Below are positions 1-8,474 of a stretch of DNA of 64,000 nt, piece after piece. The notes under the pieces are model-generated. The model did not search any database. It saw nothing but the letters and a program-made list of their open reading frames with translations, and was not told the DNA's origin. The first letter of the stretch is position 1; the number at the start of each line of letters is the position of its first letter. The stretch lies in NCBI RefSeq assembly GCF_041060425.1, contig NZ_JAULBC010000005.1:512367-576366 (forward strand), written 5' to 3'. A program made the translations under genes and the position numbers. Origin of the DNA: Danxiaibacter flavus. GTDB taxonomy: Bacteria; Bacteroidota; Bacteroidia; Chitinophagales; Chitinophagaceae.

Positions 1-1
1 T

Positions 2-928
2 AATTCCGTAAGTTTATTTTCAGGCGGGTTAGATTCTTTAATTGGGGTCATAGATGAGTTAGAAAAGCTAAGAGATAATGAAAAAATACTATTGGTTTCT
101 CATTTCGATTCAAAGTCGCCAGGGCCAAATGGAGACCAGAGAAAACTATTGAGCCATTTAATGACCAAATACCCCAATAAAATATATTGGGTGCAATCAA
201 AATTAGCATTATCAAGAAAAGATGTTAATGGTAACGGGGTAACGATAGAAAATAATTACCGCAGTCGTTCACTATTTTTTATTGGTTTAGGTTGTTATTT
301 ATCCACGATTGATAAATTAACAATTCCTGAGAACGGCACAATTTCAATTAATTATCCTCTTACTCCATCAAGAGTAAGTTCGTTAAGTACAAGGACAACC
401 CATCCTTATGTTTTAAAGAATACGCAAGAATTGCTCGCAGCATTAGGATTATCCACTAGAATATATAACCCTTATGCATTTAAGACCAAAGGAGAAATGT
501 TTGTTGAATGTACGAACCCTACATTTATACAACATATTTTTCAAGATTCTGTTTCTTGTGGAAAAAGAGGTAGACGACAATTCCACTTTGACAATCCAAA
601 TGAAATTCACAATTGTGGGAGATGTATGCCCTGTATATACAGGCGAGCAGCATTAAATAAAGCTGGTTTGGATAATGAAAATCACTATGGAAATTTTATC
701 ACTAATGTTGCAGCGGTAGGAAATAATGATTTACCAGCTTTATTCAGTTACTTAAAAAGAAATATATCCTTAGAGAAAATGAAAAGAGATTTATTAGTTA
801 ATGGGAATATTAATATTAATAATCTTACTGAATATGCGGAAATGGTATTGAGGTCGAAACAAGAAGTGTTGCAGTTGTTTAGAGATAAAGGTAGTAGATT
901 TGTAAAATCAGAACTGGGTTTAAGATGA
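2..928 (+). CDS. qatC: QatC-like QueC-family protein, 5' end outside window
   Basis: The reading frame is open from the first bases of the window, so this is the C-terminal ~308 residues and the true start lies upstream. The first codons encode LFSGGLDSLIG, the PP-loop ATP-binding motif (SGGxDS) of QueC-type 7-cyano-7-deazaguanine synthases. Near the C-terminus is a cysteine cluster (VSCGKRG...NCGRCMPC) of the kind that binds zinc in QueC proteins. The stop overlaps the start of a TatD-like gene by 4 bp (ATGA). A QueC-like gene joined to a TatD-like gene is the qatC-qatD pair of the QatABCD anti-phage system; qatA (ATPase) and qatB would lie to the left, unseen. That it defends against phage is known for the family, not shown here. 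Any start annotated at 92 (TTG) would be wrong because it omits the PP-loop. Confidence 0.82.
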   Translation, partial: NSVSLFSGGLDSLIGVIDELEKLRDNEKILLVSHFDSKSPGPNGDQRKLLSHLMTKYPNKIYWVQSKLALSRKDVNGNGVTIENNYRSRSLFFIGLGCYLSTIDKLTIPENGTISINYPLTPSRVSSLSTRTTHPYVLKNTQELLAALGLSTRIYNPYAFKTKGEMFVECTNPTFIQHIFQDSVSCGKRGRRQFHFDNPNEIHNCGRCMPCIYRRAALNKAGLDNENHYGNFITNVAAVGNNDLPALFSYLKRNISLEKMKRDLLVNGNININNLTEYAEMVLRSKQEVLQLFRDKGSRFVKSELGLR

Positions 929-1662
929 TTATTGATACACACTGCCACATAGATTTATATCCCGATCCAGGTGAAGTTTTACAAGATTCTATAAAAGCTA
1001 ATACAACAGTATTAGCAATGACTAATCTTCCAAGCCATTTTGAAATGGGATATCCCCATTTCAAATCACTAAAAAAGATAAGATTGGCATTGGGAATGCA
1101 TCCACTAATGGCGGATTCCCACAAAAAGGAGTTTGATTTATTTCTAAATAATATAAGTAAAACATCGTACGTTGGAGAAGTTGGTTTGGACTTTTCTGCA
1201 GAGGGTATGCCTACAAAGGATATCCAGATATACACTTTTGCTAAAATACTAAAGGTAGTTTCCGGGCAAAAAAAAATCTTAAGCATTCATTCTAGACAAG
1301 CAGAGAAAGAAGTTTTAGAGCTATTGGTAAAATACAAAATTGAAAACGCAATTTTTCATTGGTATAGTGGGCCATTATATTTAATTGAAAAAATCGCACA
1401 CGCTGGATACTATTTTTCAATAAATCCAGCAATGACTCGATCAGCATCGGGAAGAAAAATAATTTCCAAAATCCCTAAGGCGCTTTTATTAACCGAAACA
1501 GACGGCCCATTTGTAATGGAGCATAACTCTCCTGCTAGACCTGGCCAAGTTTCATCTGTAATTTCTTGTTTAGCTCGTTTATTGCTGCGCTCAAACAAAG
1601 AAATTGAAGAATTAATTGAGATGAACTTTAATAGTGTTATAAAAAGATTACGGCCATATTGA
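925..1662 (+). CDS. qatD: QatD, TatD-like metal-dependent DNase
   Basis: This 245-residue protein has the full set of TatD-family metal-binding motifs: DTHCH at residues 4-8, GEVGLDF near residue 86, a histidine in SIHSR, another in FHWYSG, and TETDGP near the C-terminus. TatD proteins are TIM-barrel hydrolases that act as 3'-5' DNases. The start is set by the 4-bp overlap with qatC, which implies translational coupling. All catalytic positions look intact, so the system is probably active if its upstream genes are whole. In Qat loci this protein is an effector candidate and works with the QueC-like partner by an unresolved mechanism. Confidence 0.85.
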   Translation: MIIDTHCHIDLYPDPGEVLQDSIKANTTVLAMTNLPSHFEMGYPHFKSLKKIRLALGMHPLMADSHKKEFDLFLNNISKTSYVGEVGLDFSAEGMPTKDIQIYTFAKILKVVSGQKKILSIHSRQAEKEVLELLVKYKIENAIFHWYSGPLYLIEKIAHAGYYFSINPAMTRSASGRKIISKIPKALLLTETDGPFVMEHNSPARPGQVSSVISCLARLLLRSNKEIEELIEMNFNSVIKRLRPY

Positions 1663-2054
1663 ATTCAGATACCAACTTCCACTTTGTTTTCGAAATCTTA
1701 GAGGAAAACACCTGCTGGACTTCTTTTCATGATGTTAAAATAGGATTGGCGGTTATATGGCTGCAAAAGAAAATGGTGGAAGATTTTTACCGACCAGTAT
1801 GGTGAAAGAAGTATGTATATATGACTGTTTATCATGTTACTAAATTCAAAGTTTTCTTCAAGTTTTCTATAAAAATAGATCGAAAATTGTGCTGTGAGAG
1901 ACGCATTGTATGTGGAGTGCATTATAAAAATGTGTTGAATTAATGAGCGGTCCACTCACGCGTCACATCGGTCGCGGGTGCGGATAGTCATTGATCCGCA
2001 AAGAAGGAATTAAAATAAATGAATGATCCAGCTCAATTTCAACCCCACTCTCCC
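1663..2054. other. Gene-free spacer after qatD
   Basis: This is 392 bp with no convincing gene. A minus-strand frame at 1698-1955 is open but has no family-like features and no start signal. The spacer probably separates the Qat operon from the leftward XRE regulator gene, whose 3' end lies at 2055. I see no terminator hairpin. Confidence 0.5.
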
Positions 2055-2477
2055 CTACTTCCCCTTCCCCAACATTCTCTCCATCAATTCAACCTTCTCT
2101 TTCTCGGCCTGCAATAATCTTTCATACAGCTTTTTAATTTCGTCCACCGCCTCAAGCCATCTGTCAGCATAGTTAATTGTGCAATCGTTGTTTGTTGTAT
2201 TTATTTGAGTATCCCTTGTATTTGAACCCTCATAGTTATTCTGAATATTAAAGATTGTATCCTGCACATCAAAATTCTTAATTGCATCTACAGGAACCTT
2301 CAACGCTTTTGCCACTTCCGCTAATATATCTTCCTCAATCACTTCCTTTTGTTCCAATAGCGATATTTTACGCTGGTTCCAATCGTCACCAAGTTCCATT
2401 GCCAGTCCTTCCTGTTTCAGGCCGAGCATTTCTCTAAAATGCCTTATGTTACGGCCCTGGTGTATTGTTTTTTCCAT
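2055..2477 (-). CDS. XRE-family transcriptional regulator with C-terminal coiled coil
   Basis: This 140-residue protein has an N-terminal helix-turn-helix of the Cro/C1 type, roughly residues 8-62 (GRNIRHFREMLGLKQEGLA ... ISLLEQKE). An asparagine-rich linker follows, then a charged helix at residues 105-138 that looks like a coiled coil. The layout is common for stand-alone regulators in Bacteroidota mobile regions. It is divergent from the SWIM-domain gene at 2622, and the 144-bp gap between them holds a short palindrome that could be its operator. It may control that gene or itself. It is not a known member of Qat loci. Confidence 0.8.
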   Translation of the reverse strand: MEKTIHQGRNIRHFREMLGLKQEGLAMELGDDWNQRKISLLEQKEVIEEDILAEVAKALKVPVDAIKNFDVQDTIFNIQNNYEGSNTRDTQINTTNNDCTINYADRWLEAVDEIKKLYERLLQAEKEKVELMERMLGKGK

Positions 2478-2531
2478 TTTAATAAGTGCTAATATGGCAA
2501 ATATAATAAAAGGTTATAAGGTAAAATAGCT

Positions 2532-2542
2532 GGTAAATTACC
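2532..2542. promoter_or_regulatory. Short palindrome, possible operator
   Basis: GGTAAATTACC is an 11-bp perfect palindrome between the divergent XRE regulator and SWIM-protein genes. The position fits an operator for the XRE protein, but there is only one copy and no other support. Confidence 0.25.
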
Positions 2543-2621
2543 GGTCATTTCCGTTATCATACCTGCGCTGCATATTGCATAGCGAAAGCAGGGAACGGAG
2601 CTTCGTTAAAACCCAATAACC

Positions 2622-3986
2622 ATGAGCAAAAAAACTGATCCATTATCCTCACCATCTACTGAGTTGTTACGAAACGCCGCTTCGCCTTATGCCATTCCTT
2701 TAACTGCCGGTCCCTATGTATTCTCAAATGACATGTTGCAACAGGTTACCGAGTCGCGGATAAAGCGCAAGCGCGATTGGTATTATCCGGCACTCTCTTT
2801 TATCAGCTTCGAAAATGGCACGCTAACATTATTAAATTCAGATGGTAATCATTCATTTGAATTAACTATTACCATAGAGCCTCATCAGCTGCATGTTGCG
2901 TGTAGTTGCGGTAGGGAAGTTGAAACGCTTTGCCTGCATGCATATAAGGCATTGGACCGGCTTACGTGGCATGGATGTAACAGCTTTTTTAAAGATTACC
3001 AACCGGGAGGTTTAGTAGATACTGCCCTGCGGCACAAGTGTTATTTTACGATTGACCCCTGCGACAAAGGTTTGGAAATAAAGGCCAGGCCTGAGATGGG
3101 GACGGTGTATCAGCTTTCAAATGCAATAATTGCAACAGAATTTAATGATGCCATCCATTTGCCCGGTGCAGCACAATTGCCTTCGCCGCCGATAAAAGGC
3201 ATGGCACTTACCTGGTTGTTAACGCACACTTTTCATAACAGACTGTCACCATTTTTAGTGCCTTGTGTTGGGTTGCTGAACAAAGGCGGAAAGAATGTAA
3301 AAGGATTTCAACATTTTACCAGCGGAACAGAAAAACAATATGATGCTTACTTAACCAGCGGGCAAAGAGCCTTGAATAAACTTAGCTATGACATGTGGCA
3401 ACTGGCAGAGCGAATTCCGGGATCAATTACTTCATCAAATGTTGCGGAGCAGGAAAAGATGACCGCTTTACTTTCGCTATGGCATGAAGCGCTTCCGCTA
3501 TTACAACAACAGGTTTTTTTATACAGCTACAGGTTGTATGGTAAAAAGGAATTGAAATACAAACCTTGCCGGCAATGGCTGTCGCGGGTTGAATTAAGCG
3601 CTGTAACTCCGCAGCTTCGTTTCCGGTTATGGGACAGAGGCGATCTTTTTCAATTGTGTATGCAAGTGGCTCTAAAAGGAAATGTAATAAATGACTATTC
3701 AATAGATAACCCGTTTTTTATCCGTACCAATAACACGATGTATTTACTGCAGTCAATTAAAGATGTGGCCATAACGGAATGGATGCATAACAATAATAAT
3801 TGCATCACCATTTTTAAACATCACTTCGAAACCTTCCGTCATGAGTTTTTAGATTTGATTCGTGCGCATTGTTTAATTGAAGAGGTTAGTGCGCCGCTGC
3901 AAATAAAGAGAAAGGTTAAGGAAAAAAACTTTTTAAGCGGGGAGGCGGGGAAGTGTATTTCGGCGGCGACAAACCAAGGTCTGTGA
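2622..3986 (+). CDS. SWIM zinc-finger domain protein
   Basis: This is a 454-residue protein. Around residues 93-105 it has CSCGREVETLCLH, which fits the CxCx(n)CxH pattern of SWIM zinc fingers, domains that bind DNA or proteins. The rest, rich in aromatic residues, matches nothing I recognise. In bacteria SWIM domains often sit beside SNF2-type helicases, but none is present here. The gene ends four bases before a tRNA-Leu 3' fragment, so it is the last gene of the island. The final residues differ in composition from the rest and could have been altered by the integration junction. Its link to the Qat genes is only by neighbourhood. Confidence 0.7.
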   Translation: MSKKTDPLSSPSTELLRNAASPYAIPLTAGPYVFSNDMLQQVTESRIKRKRDWYYPALSFISFENGTLTLLNSDGNHSFELTITIEPHQLHVACSCGREVETLCLHAYKALDRLTWHGCNSFFKDYQPGGLVDTALRHKCYFTIDPCDKGLEIKARPEMGTVYQLSNAIIATEFNDAIHLPGAAQLPSPPIKGMALTWLLTHTFHNRLSPFLVPCVGLLNKGGKNVKGFQHFTSGTEKQYDAYLTSGQRALNKLSYDMWQLAERIPGSITSSNVAEQEKMTALLSLWHEALPLLQQQVFLYSYRLYGKKELKYKPCRQWLSRVELSAVTPQLRFRLWDRGDLFQLCMQVALKGNVINDYSIDNPFFIRTNNTMYLLQSIKDVAITEWMHNNNNCITIFKHHFETFRHEFLDLIRAHCLIEEVSAPLQIKRKVKEKNFLSGEAGKCISAATNQGL

Positions 3987-3990
3987 TCGA

Positions 3991-4019
3991 GTGCTGGTTC
4001 GAATCCAGTCCTGGGCACA
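3991..4019 (+). other. tRNA-Leu 3'-end fragment, probable island attachment scar
   Basis: This 29-bp stretch contains a whole T-arm (CTGGTTCGAATCCAG) and the 3' acceptor strand of a leucine tRNA. It differs at one position from the matching part of the intact tRNA-Leu at 58512-58598, and it lacks CCA. No tRNA body lies upstream, so it is a displaced 3' end as left by integration into a plus-strand tRNA-Leu to the left of the window. It is inverted relative to the prophage att sites, so it is not one of them. It marks the right border of the Qat/XRE/SWIM island. Confidence 0.7.
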
Positions 4020-4021
4020 TT

Positions 4022-4051
4022 AAAAAGCCGCAATCATTGATTACAGGTTTT
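4022..4051 (+). terminator. Hairpin behind the tRNA fragment
   Basis: An interrupted inverted repeat (AAA-CC-AATCA / TGATT-GG-TTT) directly follows the tRNA 3' fragment and ends in TTTT. It is most simply the original terminator of the tRNA gene that the island displaced. Confidence 0.45.
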
Positions 4052-4139
4052 ATATTTTAGATGTGAATATCGTTTATAGTTTGCCAATTACTTGTTGGCA
4101 TAGCGCATAGCTTGACAGAAAAAGTAATTACAGCGTCGA

Positions 4140-4290
4140 TAGTCCGTAGGACTTTAAGCTTAATAGAAACGCTAACATATAGGGGTTTTCTTGTCCGTTA
4201 GGACATTAACCCTTTTATTTGGGTCAAAGTCCTAACGGACTATGATGTTCTCAATTCACACATTTCTATTAAGCTTAATTCCCTACGGGA
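4140..4290. repeat. Nested palindromic element (MITE- or REP-like)
   Basis: The outer arms are TTAAGCTTAATAGAAA at 4154-4169 and its exact reverse complement at 4263-4278, flanked outward by related CCTACGG-type boxes. Inside lies a second perfect pair, GTCCGTTAGGAC at 4193-4204 and GTCCTAACGGAC at 4229-4240. The ~150-bp unit could fold into a long double hairpin. It has no gene and lies just outside the island border. It resembles small non-autonomous or REP-type elements, but target duplication and other copies cannot be judged here. Confidence 0.55.
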
Positions 4291-4448
4291 AAAATTGTTA
4301 CTGCGATGAAATCCGTCATTGGTACAATGGAAAAAACCTCCCGAGCATTGACCTGATCCTTATATTGTACGATCGTTTTATAGATATTGCAATAGGCTAT
4401 CAACTCAGATATCAAGCGCCGCCGAAACAGCTATCCCCCACTTCATAA
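4290..4448 (+). pseudogene. Possible remnant of an XRE-type HTH gene
   Basis: The frame ending at 4448 reads RHWYNGKNLPSIDLILILYD, which resembles the second half of a Cro/C1 helix-turn-helix (consensus like WxNGKxLPSxxxLxxL). The first half of the domain is missing because the open frame runs upstream into the palindromic element. I read it as a decayed gene fragment; chance similarity is possible. Confidence 0.3.
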
Positions 4449-4553
4449 TTTTTTAATATTACCCTCTTCCGTTTTCATTTAGTTTTGGCGGCCCTTCAGC
4501 ACAGTAGGCATAATGCCTGATGCAATAACACACCCCACTAACAAACACCGACA

Positions 4554-7001
4554 ATGAAACGATTCTTATTTTCAGCATTGCTGCTGCAGGTAATGTGTGC
4601 TGGCGTGATCAAAGCACAGGGTCCTTCAACAATTGAAAGTAAAAAAGTGCAGCTACCAAATGGTTGGTCGCTTACACCAGCCGGTACAAGCCTTCCGCTT
4701 GGGGATCTCCCGCTCAACATTGCCTTGAGCAAAAGCCATCGCTATGCCGCAGTTACCAACAACGGACAAAGCGTTCAAACCATTCAGCTGTTAGACGCCC
4801 AGAACGACCGGCAGCTTGACCAGGTAACCATTGCTAAATCATGGGGCGGACTTGCTTTTAGTGAAGATGAGCAATCGTTATATGCTTCCGGAGGTGATGA
4901 TAACTGCATTATCCGCTATGCGATCCGCGATAATAAACTCACCGCAGGCGATACTATCCGCCTTGGCAATGCTTATAATGGTAAAAAAGAAAGCAGCTCC
5001 GCTATATCTCCAACCGGCATCGCGCTCGATGGTAAGCGTGGTGTTTTATATGCGGTAACCAAGCAGGATAATAGCTTATACGTGATTGACCTTAGTACGC
5101 GTCAAATTAAAAATAAGTATCCGCTTGGCGCTGAAGCGTACACATGTCTGCTCTCGCCCGACAGATCAGCGCTCTATATCAGTGTTTGGGGCGGGGACCA
5201 GGTAAAGATCTTCAACACGCGCAACAATGTGTTTGCCGATAGCATTAAAGTGGGCGATAACCCCAACGATCTGTGTATTACGAAAAACGGCCGCTACCTG
5301 TTTGTAGCGAATGGCAACGACAATACCGTTTCGGTAATTGATGTAAAAAAGCGTCGCGTGCTGGAAACGCTCAACACAGCGGTATATCCTACTACGCTCA
5401 GTGGATCTACACCTAACAGCGTAGCATTGGACAAGAATGATAAAACATTGTACATCGCGAATGCCGATAATAATTGTCTTGCAGTATTTAATGTACAAAA
5501 GCCCGGCCACAGTAATTCCCTTGGATTTATACCAACAGGCTGGTATCCTTCTGTTGTTCGTGTTACAGGCAATAAATTGTATGTGGCTAACGGCAAGGGA
5601 AACAGCTCGCTGCCTAACCCGCAGGGCCCTAATCCCACTGATAAAAAAGAAAAAGTAGGCATCCACAGTGGAGACGATTCAAAACCTAAGATTGTTCAAT
5701 ATATCGGCGGCGGTTTGTTGATGGGCTCCCTGAGCATCATTCCAGTTCCTGCGGAAAAAGAACTGGCCGCATACTCACAGGCGGTATATCACAACACACC
5801 TTATAATACAAGTGTTGAACGCAGCACGGACGGGCAGGATGGCAATCCTATTCCTCATAAAGTGGGCGACGCCTCCCCGATCAAACACGTGTTCTATATT
5901 ATCAAAGAAAACCGTACCTACGACCAGGTACTGGGTGATATGCCACAGGGTAATGGAGACACCAGCCTTCTGCTGTTTGGCCGCCACTATACTCCGAACC
6001 TTCATTCCATTGCTGACAATTTTGTATTACTCGATAATTTTTATGTAGATGGCGAAGTAAGTGCCGATGGCCATAACTGGAGCATGGGTGCTTATGCAAC
6101 GGACTACATGGAAAAGAACTGGCCAACCAGCTATGGTGGTCGTGGTCAGGGTGCCGTAGGTGGTACCGCGCTTAACAAAATGTATATCTGGGACCAGGCG
6201 AAACGTTCCGGTGTGAGCTTCCGTACTTATGGTGAGTTTGCTTCAGGCAAGAACGTGCGGATCCCTGTATTGAATGATCATTATGTACCACAGTATCCAC
6301 CTTTCAACCTGAAGATCATGGATACCGTGCGTTATCATATCTGGGAAAAAGATTTCGATTCGCTGGTAGCCAACAACGCGCTGCCCCAGTTAATGACCGT
6401 ATATTTTCCCAATGACCATACGGAAGGCATGGCTGCAGACAGGCCTACACCTTTTGCCCATGTGGCCGATAATGACCTGGCCATCGGCATGTTCCTGGAA
6501 CATTTAAGCCATAGCCCTGTATGGGAAAACTCAGTGGTATTTATGTTGGAAGACGATGCGCAAAATGGTCCTGATCATGTGGACGCCCATCGTTCACCTG
6601 CTTTTATTGCCGGTGGTTACGTTAAGCGCCATTATGTAGATCACACAATGTATTCTACTTCCAGCGTCATTCGCACAATCGAATTGATATTGGGCATGCC
6701 ACCTATGACGCAATATGATGCTGCGGCAATGCCTATGTGGCGCTCATTTACCAGCAAGCCTGATAATACAGCTTTCACACACTTGCCTGCCAATGTGAAC
6801 CTTTCAGACATCAATCCAAAAAATACCAAACTCGCCGCCATATCAAAAGGACTTGATTTTTCCAAAGAAGACAGGGTACCTGACCAGGTGATGAACGAAC
6901 TTACCTGGAAAGCCGTGAAGGGTGAAAATGCAGTAATGCCTACACCCGTTCGCGCAGCTTTTGTGAAACTGACAGTTAATGACGGCGAAGGCGACGACTA
7001 G
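4554..7001 (+). CDS. Secreted YncE-like beta-propeller / phosphoesterase fusion
   Basis: This 815-residue protein starts with a signal peptide (hydrophobic FLFSALLLQVMCAGVIKA). Residues ~35-390 form YVTN/YncE-type beta-propeller repeats, shown by recurring units such as LFVANGNDNTVSVIDV and LYIANADNNCLAVFNV. From ~residue 440 comes a phosphoesterase-family domain with the hallmark IKENRTYDQVLGD and a later EDDAQNGPDHVDAHR; phospholipase C and acid phosphatases belong to this superfamily. It is probably periplasmic or surface-exposed and cleaves phosphoesters. It is the first gene of an apparent operon with a beta-helix lipoprotein and a TonB receptor, so the three may scavenge a phosphorylated substrate. 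The substrate cannot be told. Confidence 0.85.
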   Translation: MKRFLFSALLLQVMCAGVIKAQGPSTIESKKVQLPNGWSLTPAGTSLPLGDLPLNIALSKSHRYAAVTNNGQSVQTIQLLDAQNDRQLDQVTIAKSWGGLAFSEDEQSLYASGGDDNCIIRYAIRDNKLTAGDTIRLGNAYNGKKESSSAISPTGIALDGKRGVLYAVTKQDNSLYVIDLSTRQIKNKYPLGAEAYTCLLSPDRSALYISVWGGDQVKIFNTRNNVFADSIKVGDNPNDLCITKNGRYLFVANGNDNTVSVIDVKKRRVLETLNTAVYPTTLSGSTPNSVALDKNDKTLYIANADNNCLAVFNVQKPGHSNSLGFIPTGWYPSVVRVTGNKLYVANGKGNSSLPNPQGPNPTDKKEKVGIHSGDDSKPKIVQYIGGGLLMGSLSIIPVPAEKELAAYSQAVYHNTPYNTSVERSTDGQDGNPIPHKVGDASPIKHVFYIIKENRTYDQVLGDMPQGNGDTSLLLFGRHYTPNLHSIADNFVLLDNFYVDGEVSADGHNWSMGAYATDYMEKNWPTSYGGRGQGAVGGTALNKMYIWDQAKRSGVSFRTYGEFASGKNVRIPVLNDHYVPQYPPFNLKIMDTVRYHIWEKDFDSLVANNALPQLMTVYFPNDHTEGMAADRPTPFAHVADNDLAIGMFLEHLSHSPVWENSVVFMLEDDAQNGPDHVDAHRSPAFIAGGYVKRHYVDHTMYSTSSVIRTIELILGMPPMTQYDAAAMPMWRSFTSKPDNTAFTHLPANVNLSDINPKNTKLAAISKGLDFSKEDRVPDQVMNELTWKAVKGENAVMPTPVRAAFVKLTVNDGEGDD

Positions 7002-7064
7002 CAATATCCAATAACAACAAAAAAATTTCGGATTACTACTCACTTTAAACAACCAGCTGCAATC

Positions 7065-8474
7065 ATGAAAAGAAGGTTCTTTCAACTGTGTGGTGCTTCA
7101 GCGATATTGCTGACGGCCTGCAGCAAAAACGAAGATGTATCGGTAACCCGCCCGGACCCAGTGGCAGGCAGTTACATTCAGGATGGCGATACACTTAACA
7201 GCCTCAATGGTTCTAACGGAAGAAGCATTAAGGGTACATTAAAACAAAGCGGCACTTATTATCTGTATAGCGGAGCAGGCGACGCCGTGATCAATGCAGG
7301 CGACACGCTGATGATACAAAGCGGTGTAAAGGTATTGGTGATCGGTCCTTCTACCGGACCCACTGCGATTGGTACGCAGGGGCACGCGCCCGGTATTGTG
7401 GTAAAAGGAAGCTTGTATTCAATTGGCACCAAAGCTGCACCGGTACTATTCACCGTTGCCGATGCATCACTGAAATCAGATCCTGCAAAAGATCCGCAGT
7501 CCCCTCAAACCGATCCTGCTTTTAAAGGTTACTGGGGCGGCATACAGGGCGCGGCCGGCTCGGGCGATATTATCATCAAATGGACCCGTATAGAGTACAC
7601 TGGCGGCCTGGGTCCCGCCAACGATCCTTATCGTCCTAATGTATCGCGTTATAGTATCTACATGCAAAACCCCAACGCCAGTTTTGTGCTGGAAGACAGC
7701 TGGCTCTATGGTTCCGTCAACGATATGGTGCGTATAGCCGGAGGTAAGTTTGAAATATTCCGCAACACATTTGAAAAAGCGGGTCTTACTGCCGGTGAGT
7801 GTGTGAATGTTAAAAGTGGAAGTATAGGTGATATTGCTTATAACCTGGTAGTTGGCGGTACTGGTAATGCTTTTAAATCAGCCAATGCAGGCGGTCTTTC
7901 GCCGCAGGCCAATGCCAGCATGTTTAACAATACCATTATCAGCACGGGCTACCGTCAGCAGAAAGTGGGAGAAGGCGGCTCACTCGATTTTGAAAATGGC
8001 GGCAGGGGCAATTGCTACAATAACCTGCTGGTGAATTGTGCATTTGGATTAGCCATTATGGGAAGCGGCAGCAGTGTTCCCGCAGCCGACACAGCGAATG
8101 TAAAATATGGTTATACCTATAATTACGGCGACAAAACGACCATTACAGCGCAGTTTCTGCCTGCCGGTTATATTACTAAGCAACAGCCGGGTGACATCAA
8201 CGGCGGCAACACAACTACGCCCGGAGCCAACAATCCTTTGTTTGTAAATTATCCGTTACCGGTTGCAGCTAATTTCAATTTTATTGCGAATGATTTTGTA
8301 GGCAGCTACGATTTTCATTTACAAAGCAAATCTCCTGCGATTGGCAAAGCCTTTACCGGTTTCCAGCCTTTTGCGGTAGTAAAAGATGACGCGGTATATG
8401 GCGTTACAGAAATTACGCAGCCCGGTAAAGATATTGGTGCATTTCAGTCAGATCACAGCGGCAATCAACACTAA
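7065..8474 (+). CDS. Lipoprotein with right-handed beta-helix-like fold
   Basis: This 469-residue protein has a lipoprotein signal peptide with lipobox LTAC (Cys near residue 19), so it should be anchored in the outer membrane. The mature part has many short beta-strand repeats with N, G and V residues typical of parallel beta-helix proteins, for example GGKFEIFRNTFEKAG and NASMFNNTIISTG. No catalytic motif is evident. It lies 63 bp after the phosphoesterase gene, and its stop TAA overlaps the ATG of the TonB receptor by one base, so the receptor is translationally coupled. It may act as the surface partner of the receptor. Confidence 0.75.
   Translation: MKRRFFQLCGASAILLTACSKNEDVSVTRPDPVAGSYIQDGDTLNSLNGSNGRSIKGTLKQSGTYYLYSGAGDAVINAGDTLMIQSGVKVLVIGPSTGPTAIGTQGHAPGIVVKGSLYSIGTKAAPVLFTVADASLKSDPAKDPQSPQTDPAFKGYWGGIQGAAGSGDIIIKWTRIEYTGGLGPANDPYRPNVSRYSIYMQNPNASFVLEDSWLYGSVNDMVRIAGGKFEIFRNTFEKAGLTAGECVNVKSGSIGDIAYNLVVGGTGNAFKSANAGGLSPQANASMFNNTIISTGYRQQKVGEGGSLDFENGGRGNCYNNLLVNCAFGLAIMGSGSSVPAADTANVKYGYTYNYGDKTTITAQFLPAGYITKQQPGDINGGNTTTPGANNPLFVNYPLPVAANFNFIANDFVGSYDFHLQSKSPAIGKAFTGFQPFAVVKDDAVYGVTEITQPGKDIGAFQSDHSGNQH

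Noticed and set aside
92..928. QatC start at 92 (TTG)
   Set aside because: The frame is open to the window edge, and the PP-loop SGGLDS lies before 92, so the start must be upstream.
1698..1955. 85-codon minus-strand frame between qatD and the XRE gene
   Set aside because: Composition is not protein-like and no promoter or ribosome-binding signal supports it.
3991..4019. tRNA-Leu 3' fragment as the left att site of the 12065-58530 prophage
   Set aside because: It is in inverted orientation relative to the copy at 58514, while attL and attR must be direct repeats. The 17-bp copy at 12065 has the right orientation and adjoins the phage genes.
5166..5666. 166-codon minus-strand frame in the phosphoesterase gene
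   Set aside because: It is antisense to clear beta-propeller repeats and has no start signal or recognisable family.
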